Of a stretch of 32,217 nt of DNA, positions 1 to 7,734 are shown in pieces. The translations under genes and the position numbers were made by a program. Source of the stretch: an uncultured Bacteroidota bacterium (lineage in GTDB: Bacteria; Bacteroidota; Bacteroidia; Bacteroidales; F082). Location: NCBI GenBank assembly GCA_913055825.1, contig CAJXKB010000035.1:1-32217 (forward strand). Direction: 5' to 3'. The notes beneath the pieces were generated by a model. It saw nothing but the letters and a program-made list of their open reading frames with translations. It did no database searches and was not told the origin of the DNA. Position 1 is the stretch's first letter. Each line of letters opens with the position of its first letter.

Positions 1-117
1 GAGTCTGACGCGGAGCCGGTGCGTGGCGACTCGTGATAAAACTTCACGAACCATCCAATGAACAATAGACTGAAAACAAGGCACGAGTCCCTTCGCTTTT
101 GGCCTGGCTTCAGACTC
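1..117. repeat. GC-rich inverted-repeat segment at the left edge
   Basis: Two nested inverted repeats are visible. GAGTCTG at 1-7 is complementary to CAGACTC at 111-117, and GACTCGTG at 28-35 is complementary to CACGAGTC at 82-89. The segment is richer in G and C than the AT-rich spacer at 513-884. It lies directly before, and overlaps, the surviving reading frame of an acetyltransferase remnant. It could be the edge of a small non-autonomous element or a structured intergenic repeat that disrupts that gene. The window cuts it off on the left, so its true extent is unknown. Confidence 0.35.
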
Positions 118-245
118 GCGCCAAAGAGTTGATAGCCGGCCTACGATTGTATGTGGATAAAACCAACCACCACGCCATCAAGGTGCACACAAAACCTGGC
201 ATGAACGGCGAATATTACCAGGTTTTTGAGTGGATGAAAGAGTAA
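69..245 (+). pseudogene. C-terminal remnant of a GNAT-family N-acetyltransferase
   Basis: This frame is open from just after a TAG at 66-68 to the TAA at 243-245 and has no start codon of its own. Its last 40 or so residues (from about base 120) read like the C-terminus of a GNAT acetyltransferase: a GLRLYVDKTN strand and turn, then an AIKVHTKPGMNG helix that matches the usual 'N..A...Y.K.GF' pattern, and a YYQVFEWMKE final strand. An intact GNAT protein would be about 140-170 residues, so the N-terminal part with the acetyl-CoA loop is missing. The first 17 or so codons overlap the GC-rich inverted repeats and do not look like GNAT sequence. It is either a broken gene or a gene interrupted near the window edge. 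The family call rests on pattern recognition only. Confidence 0.5.
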
Positions 246-254
246 AATACAGGA

Positions 255-512
255 TTAGTGTTTTAATTGGACAGCTTCACGTTTTATTTTCGATTCAAAA
301 GTTTCACGATCCAATATTTCGGTATTGCCACAAATGGGGCAGTAATAAACATATTCGGTTTTGAAAGGCACCACAGGCATAAAAAACAAGCTGATAAATT
401 GCTGGTTTTTCTGCAAAATCCATTGCGAATCATTGTGGCAACGCGTACAATATTTTACTTGCAGCGATTGGTATTGTTCGGTTTTGGGTTGAATCCCTGC
501 GATGAAAATCAT
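255..512 (-). CDS. small zinc-ribbon protein
   Basis: An 85-residue protein with two CxxC knuckles, C22-x2-C25 (CTRC) and C58-x2-C61 (CPIC), the layout of a zinc ribbon. Between them lies a hydrophobic stretch (residues 39-49, FISLFFMPVVP), seen in small bacterial zinc-ribbon proteins of unknown role. I chose the internal ATG at 510-512 over a start at 626 because the frame becomes ribbon-like only from MIFIAGIQPK. A Bacteroidota -7 element (TATCTTTG on the minus strand, 561-568) also lies inside the longer version and would put the transcription start after its start codon. The gene stands alone. It probably binds one zinc ion; partner and process cannot be read from the sequence. Confidence 0.72.
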   Translation of the reverse strand: MIFIAGIQPKTEQYQSLQVKYCTRCHNDSQWILQKNQQFISLFFMPVVPFKTEYVYYCPICGNTEILDRETFESKIKREAVQLKH

Positions 513-884
513 GGGATAAAGATAATGAAAGTATACAATAAAAAAACAGGGAGATTTACTCAAAGATACTGCGTCTTCCCGGTTAAGTCGGAAAAAACAG
601 GCCATTTCTTTCCAATAAAAAGTCAACCGGAGTGCATATTTGGAACGAATTTTAGCGATAAACTTAGAAAAATGTAAGAATTTTCTGTTGATAGCCTTTG
701 TTCCGCAATCGTTTTTCTTGCAGATTTGAATTTTAGTGCCAAAAAACGTGAAAAATCAGATAATCATTTTTAAAACAATATAATGGTTTGTAAATCAGCT
801 TTTAAAATATATATTTCTAAGTTTACACCATAAACTCAGCTTTATCCCCTTTGCAAAATTTCAATTTTTTGAGGGGGAAAGTGC
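513..884. other. AT-rich intergenic region
   Basis: Apart from the -7 candidate for the zinc-ribbon gene, I see no convincing gene or strong structure here. An open frame on the plus strand (267-677) is antisense to the zinc-ribbon gene and its composition does not look coding. The region becomes very AT-rich toward 720-840. Confidence 0.5.
561..568 (-). promoter_or_regulatory. candidate -7 element of the zinc-ribbon gene
   Basis: On the minus strand the bases read TATCTTTG, matching the Bacteroidota -7 consensus TAnnTTTG. It lies about 49 bases before the ATG at 512. No convincing TTG was found at the -33 position, so this is a partial match. Confidence 0.35.
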
Positions 885-892
885 TATATTTG
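885..892 (+). promoter_or_regulatory. candidate -7 element of the P-II/amt leader
   Basis: TATATTTG matches TAnnTTTG. The -33 region 20 bases upstream has no TTG, so only half of the consensus is present. If used, transcription would start near 899 and produce a leader of about 270 nucleotides before the P-II start codon, covering the upstream ORF and the attenuator hairpins. Confidence 0.4.
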
Positions 893-931
893 TATACAAC
901 AACGCAACATACTGCGGCAAGCGTTCAGATC

Positions 932-1081
932 ATGAAAAGTTATTCTACATATAAATTGGTTACAAAAGAATTTGATACCCGGAAAGCATCACACCATATT
1001 TCCGGGGCTTTTGCCATTTCATGTAAAATAAACATCAAACATTTCAGGACTACAAATAAGATGACCCAATGGCTTGAATGA
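932..1081 (+). CDS. possible 49-codon leader peptide upstream of the P-II gene
   Basis: An ATG at 932 opens a 49-residue frame that ends with TGA at 1079-1081, inside the predicted leader RNA. The peptide starts MKSYSTYKLV and ends TQWLE, with a Gln codon (CAA) at 1067-1069 and a Glu codon (GAA) just before the stop. It resembles no protein family I know. The reason to list it is position: the stop codon overlaps the 5' arm of a predicted antiterminator (1078-1089), as in ribosome-mediated attenuators. There is no Shine-Dalgarno sequence, which is normal here. A perfect hairpin (CCCGGAAA at 978-985, TTTCCGGG at 999-1006) lies within it. The frame could also be chance inside a structured leader. 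Confidence 0.35.
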   Translation: MKSYSTYKLVTKEFDTRKASHHISGAFAISCKINIKHFRTTNKMTQWLE

Positions 1082-1126
1082 GCCTTTTATGAATAAAACA
1101 GAAATTATTTTTATTAAAAGGCTTAT
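1078..1126 (+). promoter_or_regulatory. antiterminator helix in the P-II/amt leader
   Basis: Bases 1078-1089 are complementary to 1115-1126 over 12 pairs with one G-U wobble. The core AGCCTTTTA (1081-1089) pairs perfectly with TAAAAGGCT (1115-1123). The 3' arm of this helix is the 5' arm of the terminator at 1116-1149, so the two structures exclude each other. The upstream ORF stop codon (1079-1081) sits in the 5' arm. A ribosome on the stop codon would cover the arm and favour termination. A ribosome held a few codons earlier would leave most of the arm free and favour readthrough. The pairing is seen in the sequence; the mechanism is inferred. Confidence 0.5.
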
Positions 1127-1149
1127 GAAAAAATTCATAGGCCTTTTTT
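1116..1149 (+). terminator. intrinsic terminator in front of the P-II gene (attenuator)
   Basis: A 14-bp stem (1116-1129 with 1134-1147, one G-U wobble) with an AAAA loop runs directly into a T tract (1144-1149, TTTTTT, then GTTT). It lies 22 bases before the P-II ATG and has no intact gene upstream on the same strand to terminate. This makes it likely to be a conditional terminator controlling the P-II/amt transcript. Confidence 0.65.
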
Positions 1150-1171
1150 GTTTAATCAAATATTTTAACCC

Positions 1172-1531
1172 ATGAAGAAAATTGAAGCAATTGTCAGGAA
1201 GTCAAAATTTGAGGATGTTAAAAAGGCTTTGTATGAAGCCGGCATTGGGTGGTTTTCATACTGGGACATTACCGGTCTTGGAAAATCTACTGAAGAACAA
1301 GTGGTAAGAGGACAAATATTTGAGTCTCATTATATCCAACGCCACATGCTTTCTATTGTTGTTCGTGACAAGAATTTGGAGAAAACCGTAAATGCGATTA
1401 TGAAGGCAGCACGCACAGGTGAAATGGGTGACGGAAAAATCTTTGTAAGCGACGTTGAGGCCACCTATAGGATTCGCACCGGAGAAACCGGACCGGAGGC
1501 TCTATACCTCAAAGAAAATGGAGAAAATTAA
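1172..1531 (+). CDS. P-II family nitrogen regulatory protein (GlnK-like)
   Basis: A 119-residue trimeric signalling protein that, in this family, senses 2-oxoglutarate and ATP/ADP and blocks the Amt channel by inserting its T-loop arginine. The N-terminal strand MKKIEAIVRKSKFEDVKKAL, the C-terminal signature TGEMGDGKIFV (residues 82-92) and the final YRIRTGE are typical P-II. The T-loop (about 36-55) is unusual. It is one residue shorter than in E. coli GlnB, the position of the uridylylated Tyr51 is Phe50, and the position of Gln39, which helps bind Mg-ATP-2-oxoglutarate, is Ser39. The pore-plugging Arg is kept (R46). It lies directly before amt, so control of ammonium uptake is the likely role, but uridylylation is unlikely. 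It follows a candidate attenuator. Confidence 0.93.
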   Translation: MKKIEAIVRKSKFEDVKKALYEAGIGWFSYWDITGLGKSTEEQVVRGQIFESHYIQRHMLSIVVRDKNLEKTVNAIMKAARTGEMGDGKIFVSDVEATYRIRTGETGPEALYLKENGEN

Positions 1532-1536
1532 GGCCT

Positions 1537-1582
1537 TATTTACTACTGAATTGACACAATAAAACTTACCGGATAGTAAATA
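1537..1582 (+). other. hairpin between the P-II gene and amt
   Basis: TATTTACTA (1537-1545) pairs perfectly with TAGTAAATA (1574-1582) across a 28-base loop. No T tract follows, so it is not a typical terminator. It might stabilise or process the transcript between the two genes, or have no function. Confidence 0.25.
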
Positions 1583-1645
1583 GGATGAGTGAAAGTGTTG
1601 ATGAGTATAAATAGCTTTATATCATGTTTTTAAACAAAGATTAAT

Positions 1646-3043
1646 ATGAAGATGAAAAAAATAAGTATAACAATAATTATTCTTTTTACTTTGATGAGCT
1701 TACCGGTATTGGCACAAGGTACAACAGCAACAGTTGTTCCTGTTCCTGCAATTAACAGGGGCGATACAGCATGGATGATGGTGGCCACCGCACTGGTATT
1801 ATTAATGACCATCCCCGGATTGGCTCTTTTTTATGGTGGCTTGGTCCGGCGCAAGAATATTTTAAATGTGCTGATGCAAAGCTTCATGATTACAGCCGTT
1901 GTCAGTATCGAATGGGTAACTATCGGTTATAGCCTTTCATTTGGCAGCACAAACGGCGTATTGGCACCTTACATTGGCGGGTTTCATTGGGCTTTTCTGC
2001 ATGGGATTCACATTAGCGATTTAAGTCCTTATTTTATTTCTCATTCTCAACCTACCGGAAAAATAGTCAACGGTGTTCCTGTAATGATTGGAACCATTCC
2101 TCATATTGTCTTTATATTGTTTCAGATGATGTTTGCCATTATTACCCCTGCCCTGATTATCGGTGCTTTTGCCGAGCGTATTAAATTCAAAGGTTTTTTG
2201 ATTTTCTCATTGCTTTGGGCTTTGATTATTTACAATCCGGTTGCACATTGGGTATGGTCAGCTGATGGTTGGCTGGCAAAATTAGGAGCCCTTGACTTTG
2301 CAGGAGGGACAGTAGTGCATATCAATGCTGGTATTGCAGCGTTGGTAATGATTCTGATGTTGGGGAAACGTCGTGATTATCAAGGGCATGCAATTCCGCC
2401 ACATAACATTCCTTTTGTAGCTATTGGTGCAGCTCTCTTGTGGTTTGGATGGTTCGGATTCAATGCCGGTAGTGGATTAGCTGCCGATGGAATTGCAGGA
2501 AGCGCTTTCCTTATTACTCATATCGCTGCGGCTACTGCGGCTTTTACATGGGCCATTTTGGATTGGATCATCGGAAAGAAACCGACACTTGTAGGCGTCG
2601 CTACGGGTGCAGTAGCAGGGTTAGTTGCTATTACACCAGCCTCCGGATTTGTTGATGTAACGGGAGCATTAATTATTGGGATGATGGTTTCATTGGTTTG
2701 TTTCTTTATGGTAGCTTATGTGAAACCGAAAATGGGATATGATGACACATTAGATGCTTTTGGTGTTCATGGTGTTGGTGGTATCGTCGGCGCTCTTTTT
2801 ACCGGTTTACTTGCCACACCTGCTATTCAATCTGCATATAGTGGTGCTTTCTACGGGAATCCTCATCAATTTATCATTCAGTTAATCGCTGTTTTGTCAA
2901 CAATTGTCTATTCGGGCGTTGGCACCTTTGTCCTATTTTTAATAGTGGATAAGCTATTTGGTTTACGGGTAACTGAAAAGCAAGAAGCCATAGGAATGGA
3001 TGAGGCCATGCATGGAGAAACGGCTTATACAACATTTGATTGA
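1646..3043 (+). CDS. amt: ammonium transporter (Amt/MEP/Rh family)
   Basis: A 465-residue inner-membrane channel for NH4+/NH3, with an N-terminal signal-like segment (residues 1-24, ending VLAQ) and about 11 membrane helices. The conserved pore residues are present: D217 in GALDFAGG, and the twin histidines H225 (VVHINAG) and H375 (GVHGVGGI). Their separation of 150 residues equals that of H168 and H318 in E. coli AmtB. WFGWFGFNAGS (266-276) is also typical. The first ATG at 1646 is used; a second at 1652 is possible. The gene follows the P-II gene by 114 bases and is probably cotranscribed with it, the usual glnK-amt pairing. It would supply ammonium for the glutamate synthase encoded downstream. 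Confidence 0.96.
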   Translation: MKMKKISITIIILFTLMSLPVLAQGTTATVVPVPAINRGDTAWMMVATALVLLMTIPGLALFYGGLVRRKNILNVLMQSFMITAVVSIEWVTIGYSLSFGSTNGVLAPYIGGFHWAFLHGIHISDLSPYFISHSQPTGKIVNGVPVMIGTIPHIVFILFQMMFAIITPALIIGAFAERIKFKGFLIFSLLWALIIYNPVAHWVWSADGWLAKLGALDFAGGTVVHINAGIAALVMILMLGKRRDYQGHAIPPHNIPFVAIGAALLWFGWFGFNAGSGLAADGIAGSAFLITHIAAATAAFTWAILDWIIGKKPTLVGVATGAVAGLVAITPASGFVDVTGALIIGMMVSLVCFFMVAYVKPKMGYDDTLDAFGVHGVGGIVGALFTGLLATPAIQSAYSGAFYGNPHQFIIQLIAVLSTIVYSGVGTFVLFLIVDKLFGLRVTEKQEAIGMDEAMHGETAYTTFD

Positions 3044-3089
3044 TGAAAATACAACATTTCATAGAAAAACTCAAGTTTACAGCTAACCG

Positions 3090-3120
3090 TTGTTACCTAA
3101 AATAATAGGGTATAAACTTG
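3090..3120 (+). promoter_or_regulatory. candidate promoter of gltBD
   Basis: TTG at 3090-3092, then 20 bases, then TAAACTTG at 3113-3120, one mismatch from the Bacteroidota -7 consensus TAnnTTTG. The predicted start near 3127 gives a short leader of about 45 bases to the ATG at 3172. It also argues against the TTG at 3118 being the start codon, because that codon would lie inside the promoter. Confidence 0.5.
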
Positions 3121-3171
3121 CGAATTATACGATTAAAATTGACTTGTAAAACGGAAAAATATAATCCAAAA

Positions 3172-6100
3172 ATGATAAAAGGACAACTTTCGGTAAAAGG
3201 CTTGTATAGCCCCGATAATGAGCATGATAACTGTGGAATTGGATTTGTAACCCATATTAAAGGAAAAGCCTCTCATGATATCATTGAAAAAGGTTTTGAA
3301 GTATTGCGCAATCTGGATCATCGCGGGGCAAAAGGTGCGGATGATGCCAGTGGTGACGGGGCAGGTATTTTGATGCAGATTCCTCATGAATTTATCAGGG
3401 AAGTGTTGAATATCAGGGTTTCTGATAAAGAAGAATATGGCACCGGACTGATTTTTTTACCCAAGGCCGAAAAAGAAGCAGCTGAATGTCTGCGAATATT
3501 GTCGGATACCATTAAAGCAGAAGGCCTTACATTGCTTGCTTATCGCGATGTGCCGGTAAATTCTTCCGTTATCGGGGATATTGCCCGTACTACAGAACCA
3601 CAAATCAAACAGGTTTTTGTAAAAGCAGCGCTGGAGCAGGATGAGATGGAGCAGAAGCTCTATATTATACGGAAACAAAGCGAAAAAAAAGTCCGGGCAT
3701 CCGAAATTGCATTGAAGGATGATTTTTATATCGTGAGCCTGTCTTCACAGACGATTGTTTACAAAGGAATGTTTACGCCGGAACAGCTTCGTAATTATTA
3801 CCCCGATTTGCAGCATCCCCGGTTTAAATCGGCCATTGCATTGGTACATTCACGTTTCAGTACCAATACTTTTCCTACCTGGGCGTTGGCACAGCCTTTC
3901 CGGCTGATGGCGCACAATGGAGAAATCAACACCATTAAAGGGAACCGCATGTGGGCACACGCCCGTGAGGCTTTGCTTGAATCGGATATTTTCGGCGAAG
4001 ACCTGAAAAAGGTTTTACCTGTTTTGGAAGAAGGAAAATCAGATTCTGCTTCTTTTGACAATGTGCTGGAGTTTTTATACATGACCGGCCGTTCGTTAGA
4101 TCATGCCCTTTGTATGATGATTCCTGAATCGTTCAATGAAAAAAATCCCATTCCCGATAGTCTGAAAGCTTTTTATGAATATAATTCCACCATCATGGAA
4201 CCATGGGACGGGCCGGCAGCAATCGTTTTTTCCAACGGCCGATATGTTGGAGGAACGCTCGATCGCAACGGGTTGCGGCCTTCGCGGTATGTCATCACCA
4301 AAACCGGTTTAATCGTTATGGCTTCCGAAGTTGGGGTTCTGCCGTTTACACCGGATGAAATCATCGAAAAAGGGAGGCTACATCCGGGGAAAATTCTGTT
4401 GGTGGATACCCGGCTGGGAACAATTATCCCCGATAAGGAAGTCAAAGACCGGTTAAGCCACCGGAACCCTTATGCCCGTTGGTTAAAAGAGAATCGGTTG
4501 ATGATGAACGATATCATTGTTAAAAAACGGGTTCCGTCGTCCATAGATAATTTTCAGGAACTTGCCGGTGTTTTTGCTTACACGAAAGAAGAAACCGAGT
4601 GGCTCATAAAAACCATGGCAGAAACCGGAGTTGAGCCCATCAGCTCGATGGGTAACGATACGCCCCTCGCTGTCTTTTCAGAAAAACCCCAGCGTCTTTT
4701 CAACTATTTTAAACAGATTTTTGCCCAGGTAACCAATCCTGCCATTGACCCTATCCGCGAAAACCTGGTAATGTCCATGACCAACTATATTGGTTCACTG
4801 AATTCTAATATTTTATCAGAAACCCCGGACCATTGTAAACTGATCAAATTCAGGAATCCGATAATAACCAATACCGATCTTGGAAAAATAAAAGACATGA
4901 AAGATGAGATGTTTTCTCACCAGATTGTCCCGATGATTTTTCCTGTACAGGATGGCTTTGATGGTTTTCAGAAAGCGTTTCAACAAATGTTGCAGGCTGC
5001 CGAAGCGGCAGTGGATAACAAAAAAAACTTTATCATTTTGTCCGACAGGTTAGTTGACACCCAACATGCACCCTTTCCATCTTTACTTGCTGTGGCTGCC
5101 GTTCATCACCACCTAATCCAAAAGAAAAAAAGAATGCAGATAGGAATTTTGGTTGAAACCGGCGAAGCACGCGAAGTAAACCATTTTGCCCTGCTGCTGG
5201 GCTATGGCGCCAGTGTGGTGAATCCTTATCTTGCATTTGCCGCCATCGACTATTTGGTAAAAGAGAAAAAAACAGAACTTGAATACAAAATAGCGAGAAA
5301 AAATTACATCAAAGCCATCAATAAAGGGCTGCTGAAGATTTTCTCAAAAATGGGGATATCCACTATCCGTAGTTATCACGGTGCCCAAATTTTTGAAGCC
5401 ATTGGGATAAGCCGCGAACTCATCGACAAATATTTTACAGGAACTTCTACACCCATTAGCGGTATCGGGATGAAAGAAATTTTTGAAGAATACAGCCGGT
5501 TTCATCAGGAAGCTTTTCGACAACAAACAAGCCCGGATAAAAAATTTCTGTTTCATCATGAGGGAATTTATGCCTGGCGCAAAGATGGCGAAAACCATGC
5601 CTGGAATCCTGAGTCCATCAGTCTGTTTCAATGGGCAACAAAAACCGGCGACTATGCCAAATACAAGGAATACAGCGCCTTAATCAACAGGTATAACCGG
5701 AAACCGGCCTTTATCAGAGGCTGTTTGACATTGAAAAAACGAAATCCCATCCCTTTGGAGCAGGTAGAGCCGGTCGAAAACATCATGAAACGTTTTGTTA
5801 CCGGGGCCATGTCGTACGGTTCTATCAGTAAAAATGCGCACGAGGCCATTGCCATTGCCATGAATACCATTGGCGGTCGAAGCAACACCGGCGAAGGCGG
5901 AGAAGACCCGCAACGTTTTGACACACAAAAGCAAAGCGCCGTAAAACAAGTTGCTTCCGGGCGTTTTGGCGTGACCAATAATTATCTGACACATGCCAAC
6001 GAAATTCAGATAAAAATTGCTCAGGGGGCCAAGCCGGGTGAAGGAGGCCAGTTACCCGGATATAAAGTGAACAAAATTATTGCCAAAACCAGAAAATCAA

Positions 6101-7701
6101 CGCCGGGGATTACCTTAATTTCTCCGCCACCCCATCACGATATTTATTCCATCGAGGATTTGGCGCAACTTATTTATGATTTAAAAGTTACCAATCCAAA
6201 AGCCGGCATTTCCGTGAAACTTGTTTCTGAGAATGGTGTGGGAACCATTGCCGCCGGTGTAGCCAAAGCACATGCCGATCTGATTATTATTTCCGGTGGC
6301 GAAGGAGGTACCGGTGCCAGTCCTGTTAGTTCCATCAAGCACACCGGATTGCCGGTGGAACTGGGTATTGCCGAAGTACAGCAGACGTTGATGATGAATC
6401 GCCTTCGGGGACGCGTAAAGCTACAGGTTGACGGCCAGTTGAAAAATGCCAATGATGTGGTGAAACTGGCCTGCCTCGGTGCGGAAGAGTTCGGCTTTGC
6501 CACATCGGCGCTCATCGCCCTCGGTTGTGTAATGATGCGAAAATGCCACACAAACACCTGTCCGATGGGGATAGCCACGCAGGATAAGTCATTGCAAAAA
6601 CGGTTCAGGGGAAAGTCGGAATATGTAATTAATTTCTTTCGCTTTCTTGCCATGGAAGTGCGTGAGGAGCTGGCCGCTTTGGGATTCTCTAAATTTGATG
6701 ATATTGTCGGACGTACAGATTTACTGGAAATCGATCGCAGGGTTTTTAACCGGAAAATGGAAAATATGGATTTTTCCGCCTTGTTGACAAGGGTGGAAAC
6801 AGGAAAAAACACCGTCAGGCATAACGTTTTATCAGAAAATGGAAGCGTGCTGAAAAATCATTTGGATTTCCATTTGATAAAAGAAGCAGAAAAAGCTATT
6901 CGGGCTAAAGAAAAGGTGTGGTTATTCCATATTATTCGCAATATTGACCGTTCCACAGGGGCCATGTTGTCCGGCGAAATTTCCCGTCGATACGGCGACA
7001 AAGGGCTGCCTGATGATACCATAAACGCTGCATTTTCCGGCTCGGCAGGGCAGAGTTTTGGTGCCTTTCTCGCTAAAGGTGTTACCTTTCGTCTCGAAGG
7101 AGATGCCAACGATTTTGTGGGGAAGGGGCTTTCCGGCGGAAAAATTATTATTGTTCCCCCGCGCGGCTCGGTTTTCAAGCCCGAAGAAAATATTATTATC
7201 GGAAATTCAACCTTTTATGGTGCTACGGGAGGGGAAGCTTATATTCAGGGAGTTGCCGGCGAACGGTTTTGTGTCAGAAACTCGGGAAGCCGGGTGGTAG
7301 TTGAAGGGGTTGGTGACCATTGCTGCGAATATATGACCGGCGGCAGAGTAGTCGTTCTTGGTAAAACCGGTCGGAATTTTGCTGCCGGAATGAACGGTGG
7401 CATTGCTTACATTTTGGACGAATCGGGCGATTTCGATTATTTCTGTAATAAAGGGTTAGTTGATCTGGAAAAAATAGAAAACAAAGCCGATACGAATGAA
7501 TTACAAGGACTTATCAATAATCATTTACTTCATACCCAAAGCCGGCTTGCTGCCAGAATTTTAACAAACTGGGATGAATATCTTCCCAAATTTGTCAAGG
7601 TAATTCCTTTTGAATACAGAAAAGTTCTTGAAGAAAAAAAGTTAAAGGAGCTTGAACGTAAGCTGAAAATGACGGAAGATAACCTGCGTCGTTACGAGTA
7701 G
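3172..7701 (+). CDS. gltB: glutamate synthase (NADPH), large subunit
   Basis: The large subunit of GOGAT, which transfers the amide of glutamine to 2-oxoglutarate to make two glutamates. From the ATG at 3172 the protein has 1509 residues, normal for the family. A short propeptide precedes Cys21 (CGIGF), the expected catalytic N-terminal nucleophile of the class II amidotransferase domain (about 21-430). Then come the central domain (about 470-760), the FMN-binding synthase barrel (about 820-1190) with GGEGGTGASP, a 3Fe-4S site with C1119, C1125 and C1130 (CX5CX4C), and a C-terminal GXGXG beta-helix (about 1270-1470). The frame also runs upstream to a TTG at 3118, rejected because it overlaps the candidate promoter. 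gltD follows after 33 bases. Confidence 0.97.
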   Translation: MIKGQLSVKGLYSPDNEHDNCGIGFVTHIKGKASHDIIEKGFEVLRNLDHRGAKGADDASGDGAGILMQIPHEFIREVLNIRVSDKEEYGTGLIFLPKAEKEAAECLRILSDTIKAEGLTLLAYRDVPVNSSVIGDIARTTEPQIKQVFVKAALEQDEMEQKLYIIRKQSEKKVRASEIALKDDFYIVSLSSQTIVYKGMFTPEQLRNYYPDLQHPRFKSAIALVHSRFSTNTFPTWALAQPFRLMAHNGEINTIKGNRMWAHAREALLESDIFGEDLKKVLPVLEEGKSDSASFDNVLEFLYMTGRSLDHALCMMIPESFNEKNPIPDSLKAFYEYNSTIMEPWDGPAAIVFSNGRYVGGTLDRNGLRPSRYVITKTGLIVMASEVGVLPFTPDEIIEKGRLHPGKILLVDTRLGTIIPDKEVKDRLSHRNPYARWLKENRLMMNDIIVKKRVPSSIDNFQELAGVFAYTKEETEWLIKTMAETGVEPISSMGNDTPLAVFSEKPQRLFNYFKQIFAQVTNPAIDPIRENLVMSMTNYIGSLNSNILSETPDHCKLIKFRNPIITNTDLGKIKDMKDEMFSHQIVPMIFPVQDGFDGFQKAFQQMLQAAEAAVDNKKNFIILSDRLVDTQHAPFPSLLAVAAVHHHLIQKKKRMQIGILVETGEAREVNHFALLLGYGASVVNPYLAFAAIDYLVKEKKTELEYKIARKNYIKAINKGLLKIFSKMGISTIRSYHGAQIFEAIGISRELIDKYFTGTSTPISGIGMKEIFEEYSRFHQEAFRQQTSPDKKFLFHHEGIYAWRKDGENHAWNPESISLFQWATKTGDYAKYKEYSALINRYNRKPAFIRGCLTLKKRNPIPLEQVEPVENIMKRFVTGAMSYGSISKNAHEAIAIAMNTIGGRSNTGEGGEDPQRFDTQKQSAVKQVASGRFGVTNNYLTHANEIQIKIAQGAKPGEGGQLPGYKVNKIIAKTRKSTPGITLISPPPHHDIYSIEDLAQLIYDLKVTNPKAGISVKLVSENGVGTIAAGVAKAHADLIIISGGEGGTGASPVSSIKHTGLPVELGIAEVQQTLMMNRLRGRVKLQVDGQLKNANDVVKLACLGAEEFGFATSALIALGCVMMRKCHTNTCPMGIATQDKSLQKRFRGKSEYVINFFRFLAMEVREELAALGFSKFDDIVGRTDLLEIDRRVFNRKMENMDFSALLTRVETGKNTVRHNVLSENGSVLKNHLDFHLIKEAEKAIRAKEKVWLFHIIRNIDRSTGAMLSGEISRRYGDKGLPDDTINAAFSGSAGQSFGAFLAKGVTFRLEGDANDFVGKGLSGGKIIIVPPRGSVFKPEENIIIGNSTFYGATGGEAYIQGVAGERFCVRNSGSRVVVEGVGDHCCEYMTGGRVVVLGKTGRNFAAGMNGGIAYILDESGDFDYFCNKGLVDLEKIENKADTNELQGLINNHLLHTQSRLAARILTNWDEYLPKFVKVIPFEYRKVLEEKKLKELERKLKMTEDNLRRYE

Positions 7702-7734
7702 GACAAAAACAAAAATCAGAAAAATATTGACATT

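Noticed and set aside
267-677. 136-codon open frame on the plus strand
   Set aside because: It is antisense to the zinc-ribbon gene, has no family resemblance, and its length is explained by the opposite strand's coding sequence.
851-931. Extension of the upstream ORF to a TTG at 851
   Set aside because: It would begin before the candidate transcription start near 899, so the ATG at 932 is the only start inside the leader.
6174-6812. 212-codon open frame on the minus strand within gltB
   Set aside because: It lies wholly inside a strongly supported gltB synthase domain; composition is that of an antisense shadow.
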